From contig JACQFP010000047.1 of NCBI GenBank assembly GCA_016200005.1, forward strand, positions 165,551 to 229,550: a stretch of DNA of 64,000 nt, in the 5' to 3' direction. The notes under the pieces were generated by a model. That model was not told the origin of the DNA, made no database searches, and saw nothing but the letters and a program-made list of their open reading frames with translations. This document shows positions 19,846 to 28,888 of the stretch, piece after piece. Origin of the DNA: Verrucomicrobiota bacterium. GTDB lineage: Bacteria > Verrucomicrobiota > Verrucomicrobiia > Limisphaerales > PALSA-1396. Position numbers and translations under genes: made by a program. Position 1 is the first letter of the stretch. Each line of letters begins with the position of its first letter.

Positions 19846-20193
19846 CTACGGGGGCGATCAAGGGCAAAGGCGCGTTTCAGAACTTCAAAGACACGGCCAG
19901 CCGCCTGGGCTTGCTGAAACTTTCGTGTCGGCATCGGGGCGCGGCCATGAGAGAATTCGTCGTGGCGTGAGCTGAAGCCAGCCAAGTCCGCTGCGAAAAT
20001 GACATCAAGAATCGAGAATAGAAACGGCGCGGGGTTCGCAGTGGCCGACCCTACTGAAGCGCGACTGGCTGCTTCGCAGGGCAGGTGGAGGCGCCCCGCG
20101 CTCCCTCTGGGTTCGGCGTTGCGACGTCCTTGTCCCACAAGATTCAATCGGCAAATCGCCATGAGAAACGTCAATCGCGTTGAGTGAATTCAC
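19846..20193. other. Gap without a recognisable gene
   Basis: About 350 bp between the beta-barrel gene and the lipoprotein gene. Short frames exist on both strands, but none has a family signature, a convincing start or independent length. Part of the stretch (20040-20130) is GC-rich and may be a degraded coding or repeat remnant. I see no tRNA, clear hairpin or strong promoter. Confidence 0.5.
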
Positions 20194-20643
20194 ATGAAAT
20201 GTTTCTTCTTTCTCTTTGGGGCGCTGCTCGCGTCGTGGGTCCTAGCAGGTTGTCAATCGCCGCCACCCGCGGCCGAAGGCAGCCTCGCGTGGGTGGAGAT
20301 TGACGGACGCACAGGTGCCGAAATCCGGCAGGCGACCGTCGAGGTGTTCAAGGACGAAAGTTATCGCTTAAAAACCAATACCGTTTTGCAAGTGACCTTC
20401 GAAAAGCCCGGCGGCGCAGTGAACAACCTCGCTTACGGCGGCTGGGACTCCGGTGTGACGATCCGCGTGATTGTCCACGTCAATGTCCAAAACAACGGCT
20501 CGCACTTGCTGCATTGCACGGTATTCCGGGTGCGCGATCCCGGCGACCGCTCGGTGGAGGAGGCACGGCCCATTCATCTCGGGCGCGGGCCGTATCAGGA
20601 GTTGTTGAAGCGCGTCAAAGAAAAACTCCGCTCCGGCCCATGA
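20194..20643 (+). CDS. Small lipoprotein of unknown function
   Basis: A 149-residue lipoprotein with hydrophobic leader and lipobox LAGC (Cys20). The mature part has alternating beta strands (SLAWVEIDGRTGAEIRQATV, VIVHVNVQNNGSHLLHCTVF) and a short helical end. No family is recognised. Its TGA overlaps the ATG of the next gene (ATGA), indicating translational coupling. Confidence 0.75.
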   Translation: MKCFFFLFGALLASWVLAGCQSPPPAAEGSLAWVEIDGRTGAEIRQATVEVFKDESYRLKTNTVLQVTFEKPGGAVNNLAYGGWDSGVTIRVIVHVNVQNNGSHLLHCTVFRVRDPGDRSVEEARPIHLGRGPYQELLKRVKEKLRSGP

Positions 20644-21602
20644 AACAACTTGTTGTCACGATCTTCGCGGCGCTCATTCTTCACGGCAGTCTCTCCTTGG
20701 CAGACGGTCTGAAGCTCGAGACGGTTGCGCTGCCTGCATTGCGAATCAACGGACAGGCGGCCAGGGCGCACACGCAGGGACTGGAAATCGCGGCCGGCAA
20801 ATATTATGTCACCGCGCGTCGGGAGGACGTCCGGCCGAGGCGCGCATTGCTGCTGCGAACCGAGCCAGCCGGAACGAACTGGGATGTCTGGGACATCACA
20901 TCTGTTGACGCCGCTGGAAAGGTGATGGCGCTGGATCATCCCGGCGGAATGCAGTCGGACGGGAAGCGTTTGTGGATTCCAGTTGCCGAGAGCAAACGTC
21001 ATGGGCGCAGCCGCATTTGCGTTTTTGCTCTGGAGGGCATGGTGGCCGGCAAGCCGCTGAAACCGGTATTTGAGTTCTCCGTCAACGATCACATCGGCGC
21101 GCTGGCGGTCGAGAGCGGGCACGGGTTGGTGTTCGGCGCAAATTGGGATACGGAAACGGTTTATGTTTGGGACCTCGAAGGTCGCCTGAAACGGACGTTG
21201 ACCGGTGCCGAACTCAAGGCGCGCGACTTGGGCGTGGTCACCAGCGGTGAGGTCCGTGCGGGTGTCGCGGTTCAGGATTGGAAGGTTGTTGGCGATCGCC
21301 TCTTTGCCTCCGGCCTCTTTCGCGCGCCTGAATCGGTCAAAGTGTCGCCGAAAAGCCGCTGGATTTCCTTCGCCAATTTTTTGGAAACGGATTTCCAGCG
21401 CAGGATTTGCTTTCCACCTTTGCAGGACGGAGTCGAGCTCGCGCGTGAAGCCATGGCCGTTTTTGACGGTCTGGTTTATTTCCTGCCTGAAGATTTGGGT
21501 GCCCGCAACCGGCTCTTCCGCGTCGCTCTGGCGGACCTCCTGAAACGTGGCGTGGCTAAGGAGGCCCGCGCTTCGCAGAATCAGGGACGCATCAGCCGGT
21601 AA
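20640..21602 (+). CDS. Secreted beta-propeller-like protein (DUF6454-like)
   Basis: A 320-residue exported protein with signal peptide (VVTIFAALILHGSLSLA). The body has repeated short strand blocks with ICVFALEG, IGALAVESGHGLVFGANWD and VYVWDLEGRL, suggesting a six-bladed propeller that binds or hydrolyses a small molecule. It resembles DUF6454 proteins as I remember them, but this is tentative. The start at 20640 overlaps the preceding lipoprotein stop by four bases. The 3' end overlaps the convergent 21581 gene by 22 bp. Confidence 0.75.
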   Translation: MKQLVVTIFAALILHGSLSLADGLKLETVALPALRINGQAARAHTQGLEIAAGKYYVTARREDVRPRRALLLRTEPAGTNWDVWDITSVDAAGKVMALDHPGGMQSDGKRLWIPVAESKRHGRSRICVFALEGMVAGKPLKPVFEFSVNDHIGALAVESGHGLVFGANWDTETVYVWDLEGRLKRTLTGAELKARDLGVVTSGEVRAGVAVQDWKVVGDRLFASGLFRAPESVKVSPKSRWISFANFLETDFQRRICFPPLQDGVELAREAMAVFDGLVYFLPEDLGARNRLFRVALADLLKRGVAKEARASQNQGRISR

Positions 21603-23401
21603 AAGCTATTCCCCGCCAACGGCGGAAGTATGACCTGATTGTTGGTGCCCACGACAGTAACGGCGTTGGTCACGTCGTTCCAGTTGGTGGTGCCGAGCCT
21701 GAAGTTTTGTTGGAGCACGAAGCCACTGGAGTTGGTCGGCCAGGTGAGGGCCATCGCGTTGCTCTGCGGCATTGAAACCGACAGCCACGGCACGGCGACA
21801 AAATTGGCAACCAGCGAGCGGTTCAAGATATTGGTGAACTGGTAGCTGGACGCACTGCTCACGACGGTGTCGTTCTCCGTCCAGTTGACAAACTTGAACC
21901 CGGCGTTCGGCGCGGCGGTGACGGTCGCCGTTGTGCCGTTGGTATAAACGCCATCGCCGGTACAGATGCCGCCGTTGGTGGGTGAAGCGGTCGTGTCCAC
22001 GGAACTGTGTGGCGGCAGGACTTCGTTCGCGGCCGCGACGATGATTGGATATTTTTTCGTGAGGACCGGATTGTTGCTGGCGGTGGCAGTGACCGTGAGC
22101 ATGAATACGCCGGCTTCGTTCGGTGTGCCATAAACCCAGCCCGTGGCAGGATCGAAGGCCATTCCGGCGGGCAGATCGCCGGAACTGGTTGCGGTGAAAT
22201 TTGTGTCACTGGCAATGACCAGGCTGCGGGTAGGATACTCAACCCCAACCTCACCGTCGGGGAGATGATCGATCAATCCGATGGGTGGCGCCGCTACCAT
22301 GGCCGACATTTGTGCGCCCAGGAATTTGCCGACGACTTCGACCGTTGAGAGGTCAATCGGATCCCCATTGCCGTTCGTATAAACTCCAACCCCATGAATG
22401 CCATCCGGCGCGACTCGTTCCGCCATCGCTTGATGCGTGTCCCAGTCCGCATAAGGGCCAACGTATGCGTAGTACTCGTAACGCCGCGTGACCACATCAT
22501 CGCTGTTGGCCAGATTCTGGTTTGTGCCCCCCAGTTGTCCGTTCGCGCCGCCAACGCCATTCGTCGGATTGTAGTCGCCGGACATGAAGTCGGTCTGCAA
22601 GAGCTGCCACTCCACTTCGACTTCGTCCGGCTCGCCATTGCGCCAGTCTTTGGCGGCCGGGTTGTTCGTATCCGGGGTGATCAATTCGCGCAACTCAATC
22701 TGAGTGTTGGTATGGGAGGTGGTCACGATCGCTTTGACCCAGGTCGCATCGCTAAACTCAAACCCATTCGTGGGCGGCAGCGGCAGCAGGGGTGCCGGGA
22801 TGACGGCCACCACTTGAGCCGGCGCGCCGGCAACGGGCGGGTTGTAGGTAAAAGTCGGGGTGGAGACGTTGACTTGCGGCCCGAGAGCCAGCGTGTGCGC
22901 CCCGCTATCAACCAACCAGTGGTAGTAAACCTTGGTTGGTTGATTGCGATAACCAACACCGAAGTGTTCCCCGCCGAAGTTCAACGAAGGATTTGTGAAT
23001 GCGTGACCTTGCGTCGGGGGGATGTTGGTGGTCGGCACGGCGGTATAAGCCGACCAATCCGATCCCGTCCAGACCGCCTCATAACGGACCAGCACATTGG
23101 TGTGCCCCGGAACCGAGACGGTGTCTTCGGTGATCTTCGGTGTGCCGTAGTGATTGTAATCGTAGGTGTAAGTGATGTCCGTGCTGCGAATGTCATCCAG
23201 TTCGATCTCGAAACCGTGACACGGAACGCCGGTGTCATTGACGGTGTCGAAGTTGTTGATGCTGCCGTAGGCGATGCTGGCGCGCGCCGAGCCGCCGCTC
23301 AGCGCGAACAGGCAGAGCGCCACGAGGGCGGGCAGCCATGACGATGACCGGGAAATCCGCAGGCGGCTCCCGGAGGTTTTGATTTCAGATGATTTTTTCA
23401 T
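21581..23401 (-). CDS. Secreted protein with Ig-like, InlB-type repeat and FYRL C-terminal module
   Basis: A 606-residue exported protein with long signal peptide (SSWLPALVALCLFALSGGSARA). The first 370 residues are beta-rich and unassigned. A putative Ig domain follows (DLPAGMAFDPATGWVYGTP), then a divergent InlB B-repeat (GTTATVTAAPNAGFKFVNWT), and a final module of about 65 residues with LTWPTNSSGFVLQQNF, VVGTNNQVI and terminal FYRLMRP. The same end module occurs in three other proteins of this window. It is probably surface-exposed; catalytic residues are not evident. Confidence 0.8.
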   Translation of the reverse strand: MKKSSEIKTSGSRLRISRSSSWLPALVALCLFALSGGSARASIAYGSINNFDTVNDTGVPCHGFEIELDDIRSTDITYTYDYNHYGTPKITEDTVSVPGHTNVLVRYEAVWTGSDWSAYTAVPTTNIPPTQGHAFTNPSLNFGGEHFGVGYRNQPTKVYYHWLVDSGAHTLALGPQVNVSTPTFTYNPPVAGAPAQVVAVIPAPLLPLPPTNGFEFSDATWVKAIVTTSHTNTQIELRELITPDTNNPAAKDWRNGEPDEVEVEWQLLQTDFMSGDYNPTNGVGGANGQLGGTNQNLANSDDVVTRRYEYYAYVGPYADWDTHQAMAERVAPDGIHGVGVYTNGNGDPIDLSTVEVVGKFLGAQMSAMVAAPPIGLIDHLPDGEVGVEYPTRSLVIASDTNFTATSSGDLPAGMAFDPATGWVYGTPNEAGVFMLTVTATASNNPVLTKKYPIIVAAANEVLPPHSSVDTTASPTNGGICTGDGVYTNGTTATVTAAPNAGFKFVNWTENDTVVSSASSYQFTNILNRSLVANFVAVPWLSVSMPQSNAMALTWPTNSSGFVLQQNFRLGTTNWNDVTNAVTVVGTNNQVILPPLAGNSFYRLMRP

Positions 23402-23450
23402 AATGGTCTGGGTGTTTGGTTTGGTTTGGAATTTGTGAAACGGTGGTGAG

Positions 23451-24275
23451 TCAAAAATGGATCAACCGGAAGAAGCCGCTAACCGTCAGCGGTGAAACGA
23501 TGACCTGGTTGTTCGTGCCAACGACGGTGACGGCGTTTGTCACGCTCGCCCAGTTGGTCACGGTCAGGTCGTTGATGTGTTGCAGTTGAAAACCGGTTGA
23601 AGGTGTCGGCCATGAAATCAACACGGCATTGGTGGTGGTCGGTGTGATGGTCAGCGTCGGCGGGTCGGGGGCGACGAGCGTGAACGCGGCGTTGCCGGTC
23701 ACCAATTGATAATACTTGTCGCCGACGTAGGCAATCTGACGGAAGTACTGTCCGTCGCCGCCCGCGCTGGCAGCCAGGCACCAGTCCGGGATGCCTTGCT
23801 GCCACGCTTCAATCTGCACCCAATACTTCGTGCCGGCAGCGGCCTGAAATGGGGTTGGCAGCGTGAACTGGTAGTCGTACATCGCCACGCTGCCGAACGT
23901 TCCGGCACTGGTCTCGCCGGCGTTGCCGCCGGTTTGGTAATGGACCAGCGGATTGGGCGCAAAAACACTGCCGATATCCGGCTGTGAGCCGCCCGTGATG
24001 GAAGACCAGATTTCCACGGTGAAATCAATCACGGGGCCGCCCATGCCGAAATGGGTGGGATCGAATCCCCCGCGCCAGTGGATTTCAGTGATCGTCTGGG
24101 TTGTCGCCAAAGAAAAACCGTCCCAGACATACTGATCGTAATCGCTGCCGTCTGGGTCCCACCACGATGACTGGTAGAGCGTGCCACTGCCGTTGTGCGG
24201 CTGGCCGTAAGCCACGGCAGCGCGCAGGTACGAAGAGAGTGGCGTGAGGAGCGTAACCAGCCCCAGTGTTTTCAT
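23451..24275 (-). CDS. Secreted protein with FFRL C-terminal module
   Basis: A 274-residue exported protein starting with MKTLGLVTLLTPLSSYLRAAVA. The body is beta-rich (FTVEIWSSITGG, YDYQFTLPTPFQAAAGTKYW, WCLAASAGGDGQYFRQ), resembling jelly-roll ligand-binding domains. It ends with the shared module LISWPTPSTGFQLQ, NAVTVVGTNNQVI and FFRLIHF. The longer frame to 24518 carries unlikely N-terminal sequence, so the start at 24275 is preferred. It lies 49 bp upstream of the related 21581 gene on the same strand, probably one operon. Confidence 0.8.
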   Translation of the reverse strand: MKTLGLVTLLTPLSSYLRAAVAYGQPHNGSGTLYQSSWWDPDGSDYDQYVWDGFSLATTQTITEIHWRGGFDPTHFGMGGPVIDFTVEIWSSITGGSQPDIGSVFAPNPLVHYQTGGNAGETSAGTFGSVAMYDYQFTLPTPFQAAAGTKYWVQIEAWQQGIPDWCLAASAGGDGQYFRQIAYVGDKYYQLVTGNAAFTLVAPDPPTLTITPTTTNAVLISWPTPSTGFQLQHINDLTVTNWASVTNAVTVVGTNNQVIVSPLTVSGFFRLIHF

Positions 24276-24536
24276 GGTCGTACAGGTTCTTGCCGACCAC
24301 GAAGCCTGACTGGGAACAAATCGGCCAGGCTGCCCTTTGGGTGTGGCCGTCAAGCACGCAGAAGCCCGACTTGCCGGATTCAGGCAGGCGATGATTAATT
24401 TTCTCATGGTGACAAATCTGTTGGCGTTGTAATTACAAAGGCAAACGGATGAAGCCACATCACATCGACGTGGCGCAGCCGGGGCAGCGCACTGCGACGA
24501 CAGTTCACCTGTCGTCATTGCAGCGCGCCAAAGGCA

Positions 24537-25046
24537 TCAGAGCAGCAGCACGGTGTGGCGAGTTGAAAGAAGCGATTCCGAAATCGCCAAAGACGTGATA
24601 CTATGCGGAGGGAATGAATCGTCGACAGCACGCGAACTGAAGGGGAGCGGAGGAAGAGGTACCGAAGTCGATGATGGGGTTCGGGTACTGGATCCGACGT
24701 CGCCCTTTGGGGCTTCGATTTTGCCGCAGGAGACAAATTCCAACCGATGATCCGGTGAAGAAGAATCGGCATTCGCCAGCACACACAAGCCACGCGCGAT
24801 TATGCCGTGCCGGTGTGACCCGTTCGCCACACTGGAAACTCCAATCCTAGCGTGACTCAGAACCAGGGTCGTGCCGCTGTCACGCACGGCAAAGAACGGC
24901 GTGTGAGATCGATCCAATGAAGCAGCGAGCGCGCAGAGTTCGGGCAGCGCGCCCAAAGACCCACACAGGTAGGCCAGCAGGCAGGTCACCCCGGTCAGCC
25001 ATCGAATGTGTTGAGCCATTGCTGCACTTTTTTTCTTCATTAACAT
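24537..25046 (-). CDS. Hypothetical exported protein
   Basis: A 169-residue protein beginning MLMKKKSAAMAQHIRWLTG, with a hydrophobic leader (VTCLLAYLCGSLGALPELCA). The rest is low in charge and rich in Ser, Pro and His, including SSTRTPSSTSVPLPPLPFSS. No family recognised. A start two codons later (25040) is equally good. It may be a small periplasmic or membrane-anchored protein. Confidence 0.55.
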   Translation of the reverse strand: MLMKKKSAAMAQHIRWLTGVTCLLAYLCGSLGALPELCALAASLDRSHTPFFAVRDSGTTLVLSHARIGVSSVANGSHRHGIIARGLCVLANADSSSPDHRLEFVSCGKIEAPKGDVGSSTRTPSSTSVPLPPLPFSSRAVDDSFPPHSITSLAISESLLSTRHTVLLL

Positions 25047-25213
25047 CGTTTACCGTGCGGTCAGGTTGTTGGAGGCGGAACAGGTTGAACCGCGCCCTGA
25101 CAGTTCTGTCGTGCGACTCGGAAGGGAAATCAAGTAATTAGACCAGAAAAAAATTGCCGCTAATTGTCATGCTGGACGACAACCTAAGCGAAGCGCGGCG
25201 CGCAACCAGCGGG

Positions 25214-27475
25214 TCAACGGAATTCGAATTCGTAGCCGAGAGTCATCGCCATTTCCGGCGGACCAAACCGGATCGTGTCAGCGTCTTGCGTGATGTCGGG
25301 AAACTTCAGCGGCACCTTGCGGTTGCTCGTCAGCAATATCCAAGACTTGTTCAACTTCTGTCCAGTGGCGGTGCCGGACAACTGACCGAGACGAAACTCA
25401 ATCCCACCACCTCTCACCACCTCATAAATGACGACTCTGCCCGGTGCGGGTGATCGAACCGCAATGGCACCGCTGGTTTTCACCGGGCCGAAATCGAACA
25501 ATTTGTCAGAAAAGAAATAATCGTAATCGCGACTGCGCACAACTTCGACGGTTTGACCCTGAACACGCGCGCGGTACTGGCGGAAGTTATTTGTGTCCAC
25601 AATGAGATAACCGTTCTCCGGCAGCGTGAGTCCATCCACCTCCCAATCCACGCCGCCGCGATTCGACCAGATGCGCGCGCCGTTCGAGTAGGTGGCGATC
25701 TGACGATGAATGTCATCGCCGTCGTCCGCCGGTGACGAGCCGAAGTCCACGCGGTCCATGCGCGACAGGCCGAGCATCCGATGAAACGCGCTGGACAAGT
25801 AATAGAGTTGCACGCGTCCGCCCACGTTGGCTTGCGACGTGCCCGGATAGCCGGAGATGATTTGCGGTCGGCCGAAAGAAATCGCCAGGCCCATGTTCGT
25901 GGCGTTGTAGTCGGGCAGCGCGAAGGGCGCTCCGGCGCCGCTGTTGAGCAGGCGCTCGCGGTGGATGACGTCGAGGAACGGATAATATTCCCAGCGCGCG
26001 GCCTTCAGGGTTTGCGGCTCGATGCCGATGCGACCGATGGTTTCCGGCGTGCGCCAGGGGCTGAAGATGCCGGCGTCCATGATGCCCGCGAAGGGTTCGC
26101 AGTCCACTTCGGAAAAGACCGGCACGTTGCCAAGAAACTTGCGCGCCCACTCGAAGAACAACTTCTCCTGTCGCAAGTGCTCGCTGAGCGGGTAATGCCT
26201 GCCGCGGAAGTCGTAATAATGTTCCGGCAACAGCGAGGCGTGAACGTCCAAGTAGAGCGCGGTCGGCTTCACCTTTTCCTTGAAGATTTTCAGGTTGTAA
26301 AGTTCGGTGATCGGCGTGCGCAGAAAGTTGCGATTCGCAAGTTCGCGACCGAGTGTGCCTTGGCGGCGCAGGCCGTTGGCCATCGGAATGTAGAGGTTGG
26401 GCAGGCAACGGGTGGAGTCCCAGTAGCCGCGTTTCATGACGCCCGGGCTTTCGTAACGCACCCATTCGGGCGTCCAGCCTTCGGCTTTACGCGGGCCTTC
26501 AGGAAAGAGGTCCGTGTACATGTCGTAAATCGAGTAGAGCGCGCCGAACGGCTCGACGAGTTTGCGGTCGCCGGGCCAGGGCGCGTAGGCGAGCCAGATG
26601 AAATCGCGGACACCGCGGCCGGTGAGTTCATCGAGAAAGTCTTCGTAGCGCTCCCGGATCGGATAACCGGTCATGATGGTCACGCGGCCGGGCAATTGCG
26701 CGAGCGTGGGCGGCGCGGGCAGACGGATGGTAGAGCGGTAATGCGCCATCGCCTCCTGCGGCCCTTTGCCGGTGAAGACGAACGTGTAGGTGATGTTGGT
26801 GTCGCAATACGTGTGAACGTCGTAGGCGCCGGTTGACTCGTCGAAGTCGAAGCCGCGCGGTGTCGAATCAGAACCCACCATCTCGGTGATCCCGTTCTGC
26901 ATCGTGAAGCACCAGTAGCGAAGGCAATTGTAATTGTACTTCAGCTTGAACGGCTCGATCGGCGGTTCGAACACGAAATACTTCGTGACAAACATCCGCG
27001 TCGGCGACAGACGCGCGCCGTGATGATTGCCGATGCCAAGACGGTCGAGATGCACGCGCTCACCGTTGTCCGTGTCGATTTTAAAGCGAACAGCTTTGTC
27101 GCCTTGCGCCATCGAGACGTGGATAGCAACGCGAATCGGCGACGGCAATCGTGGATGTTCCAGCAGGTGCGTTACGCGAAAAGAATCCTTCCCGGTCTCC
27201 ACACTGACGGAATTGTTCGCGTAACTGTCACGCTCGCCATTGAACGCGACGTAAAACCCATCGAACGAAAACGAGCGATCATCCACGCGAACAGTGATGG
27301 GCGCAAACAGCAACCCACGCGAGCGGGAGAAGGAGATTTCGATGTGTTCGTCGCTCTGCCAGACGAGCCGACAAGTATCGCCGTCAGCCTGGCTCGTAAT
27401 CGTGGCCGACAGGACATGGCCAGCGAATGCACAGAATAGTGACGCGAGAATGGCGGCGCGAGGTGTTGATTGCAT
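25214..27475 (-). CDS. Secreted glycoside-hydrolase-like protein (GH101/DUF5696-like)
   Basis: A 753-residue exported protein with a signal peptide (AAILASLFCAFAGHVLSA). An N-terminal galactose-mutarotase-like beta domain (about 25-270) is followed by a TIM-barrel region with TIMTGYPIRERYEDFLDEL, DFIWLAYAPWPGD, TALYLDVHASLLPEHYYDF and NVPVFSEVDCEPFAG; the Asp and Glu in LYLDVH and FSEVD are candidate catalytic residues. A C-terminal beta domain closes the protein. The pattern is closest to GH101-type endo-alpha-N-acetylgalactosaminidases and DUF5696 proteins, which act on O-glycans, but the substrate is not provable here. A sialidase remnant lies directly upstream. Confidence 0.65.
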   Translation of the reverse strand: MQSTPRAAILASLFCAFAGHVLSATITSQADGDTCRLVWQSDEHIEISFSRSRGLLFAPITVRVDDRSFSFDGFYVAFNGERDSYANNSVSVETGKDSFRVTHLLEHPRLPSPIRVAIHVSMAQGDKAVRFKIDTDNGERVHLDRLGIGNHHGARLSPTRMFVTKYFVFEPPIEPFKLKYNYNCLRYWCFTMQNGITEMVGSDSTPRGFDFDESTGAYDVHTYCDTNITYTFVFTGKGPQEAMAHYRSTIRLPAPPTLAQLPGRVTIMTGYPIRERYEDFLDELTGRGVRDFIWLAYAPWPGDRKLVEPFGALYSIYDMYTDLFPEGPRKAEGWTPEWVRYESPGVMKRGYWDSTRCLPNLYIPMANGLRRQGTLGRELANRNFLRTPITELYNLKIFKEKVKPTALYLDVHASLLPEHYYDFRGRHYPLSEHLRQEKLFFEWARKFLGNVPVFSEVDCEPFAGIMDAGIFSPWRTPETIGRIGIEPQTLKAARWEYYPFLDVIHRERLLNSGAGAPFALPDYNATNMGLAISFGRPQIISGYPGTSQANVGGRVQLYYLSSAFHRMLGLSRMDRVDFGSSPADDGDDIHRQIATYSNGARIWSNRGGVDWEVDGLTLPENGYLIVDTNNFRQYRARVQGQTVEVVRSRDYDYFFSDKLFDFGPVKTSGAIAVRSPAPGRVVIYEVVRGGGIEFRLGQLSGTATGQKLNKSWILLTSNRKVPLKFPDITQDADTIRFGPPEMAMTLGYEFEFR

Positions 27476-27500
27476 TGATGACTTTTCCGACGCTAGATTT

Positions 27501-27983
27501 TTACTTCACAATGGGAAGCGGCGCCATACTGCTTTGCGATTCTATCCGACGCAACGTGACCGTCGCCAGTCGCAGGTAGTTGCGCGGGCGCGTAGTCTGT
27601 CCGGGTTTCTTGAAACCATCGACATTCCACACATAAAGAATCTTGTTCGGCTCAAATTCAATCGCGTCGGGATACGAACCGCCGTAACCGGCGAACACAA
27701 TGACGTGGTGCGACCAGGTGCGCCCGGCGTCGCTGTTGAGCATGAGGCGGCGCTCGCGGCGGTTGCCCTCGTATTCCTTCACGCCATAAGCGCATAGAAT
27801 CAAGCCGTTACTAAGCAACAGAAGACGCGGATCGACGCCGCGCAAACCCGTCGAGACGGGTTTGCTCCAGGAGCGTCCATCGTCACGCGACCGGCAGGTG
27901 TACATGGCGTCGTAATCGTTCTCATTCAAGCATCGCGCGTGACCGGACGGTGTTGATAACTCCCGCCCGGTGATCAGCAGTGG
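27501..27983 (-). pseudogene. Sialidase/BNR-repeat protein fragment, N terminus missing
   Basis: A C-terminal fragment with BNR/Asp-box repeats: SRDDGRSWSKPV and NSDAGRTWSHH, plus ILYVWNVDG. In-frame sequence continues upstream (LLITGRELSTPSGHARCLN) until the TGA that ends the neighbouring prepilin gene at 27984-27986, with no start codon or signal peptide. A full sialidase-like protein needs 350 residues or more, so this is a remnant cut at its 5' side. A TTG at 27929 could start a 142-residue peptide, but this is unlikely to be functional. Confidence 0.7.
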
Positions 27984-28865
27984 TCATTGCAGGCGCGTGG
28001 CGCGTTCCTGCATCCAGAGAACGTCCACGTTATTCGCGCCGTATTTGGTCCGGTTGCTCACCAGGTCGAGATCGTGCTTCGACAGAGGCGGACAGGTGCG
28101 AGGATCGCGCCATTTCTTGATTTCGGAATGACCATCGGCAAACGAAAAGCCGCCGGCGCGGTTGTGATAGCTCGCCGGGACATCGACGATCTGCCAGGAG
28201 GCGGGTTGATTGGGATACCCGCTCATATCAATAACGAAATAGCCGTCATTGATGCTATCTTCCCGTTCATCCAAAAAGACCGCGGTGCCCGACGGGCCGG
28301 GGTCGGTCATGTCGAACATTTTTCGATAAGTTTTATATCCGCCTGGCGATTCGCCATACAGCGGGCGTCCCCCCACCCAGCAACTCATGGACATGCTCCT
28401 GATGCGCGGCACAAATTTGCCCTGAGCATTTCTTCCCGTGCTTTTGTCGGCCGGACATTTCCAAATGCCGAGCGAATTGCCACAATACCGCCAGAGCACG
28501 CTGGCCTTGTTGTATTTATCGGCGTTCCAGTTGCTGTCATCGCTGGGATTGTCCAGCGTGAGGTCGTTTCCGGCGGTCCAATCGGGTACGTCCCCAGCCG
28601 CGCCTGCCGGTCTCCACTGTGAAGCTCCCACCAGTTCGTCCCGATAATCGTCGGAATAAAGTTTCCAAGCGATCAGCAATTGCCGGTGATTGTTCATGCA
28701 CAAAATGCCTTGCGCCTTCTGTTTGGCCTTGCCTAAGACGGGGAGGAGCAGGGCCGCCAGGATGGCAATAATTGCGATGACGACCAGAAGTTCGATCAAC
28801 GTGAAACCCCACCGCTGGTTCGGGTCCTTCCCTGGCCCCAGCGGTGGGTGCACAACGGTTCTCAT
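27984..28865 (-). CDS. Prepilin-type, H-X9-DG motif secreted protein
   Basis: A 293-residue protein with a type IV pilin-like N-terminal cleavage/methylation site, [20 protein letters not shown], after a 19-residue polar leader. The body is the globular domain typical of PVC-group pseudopilins, with a terminal [20 protein letters not shown] (His then DGH). Such proteins exist in many copies per genome and probably use a type II secretion/pilus-like machine. It sits 23 bp downstream of the split secreted protein and may be co-transcribed with it. Confidence 0.9.
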   Translation of the reverse strand: MRTVVHPPLGPGKDPNQRWGFTLIELLVVIAIIAILAALLLPVLGKAKQKAQGILCMNNHRQLLIAWKLYSDDYRDELVGASQWRPAGAAGDVPDWTAGNDLTLDNPSDDSNWNADKYNKASVLWRYCGNSLGIWKCPADKSTGRNAQGKFVPRIRSMSMSCWVGGRPLYGESPGGYKTYRKMFDMTDPGPSGTAVFLDEREDSINDGYFVIDMSGYPNQPASWQIVDVPASYHNRAGGFSFADGHSEIKKWRDPRTCPPLSKHDLDLVSNRTKYGANNVDVLWMQERATRLQ

Positions 28866-28888
28866 GTTGATTCACGGCCCGACCCGCA

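Noticed and set aside
19709..19975. Small plus-strand frame overlapping the end of the beta-barrel gene
   Set aside because: Mostly out of frame with the barrel gene and without conserved features beyond it.
24276..24518. N-terminal extension of the 23451 gene
   Set aside because: Cys-rich, unconserved residues; a proper signal peptide begins at the internal ATG at 24275.
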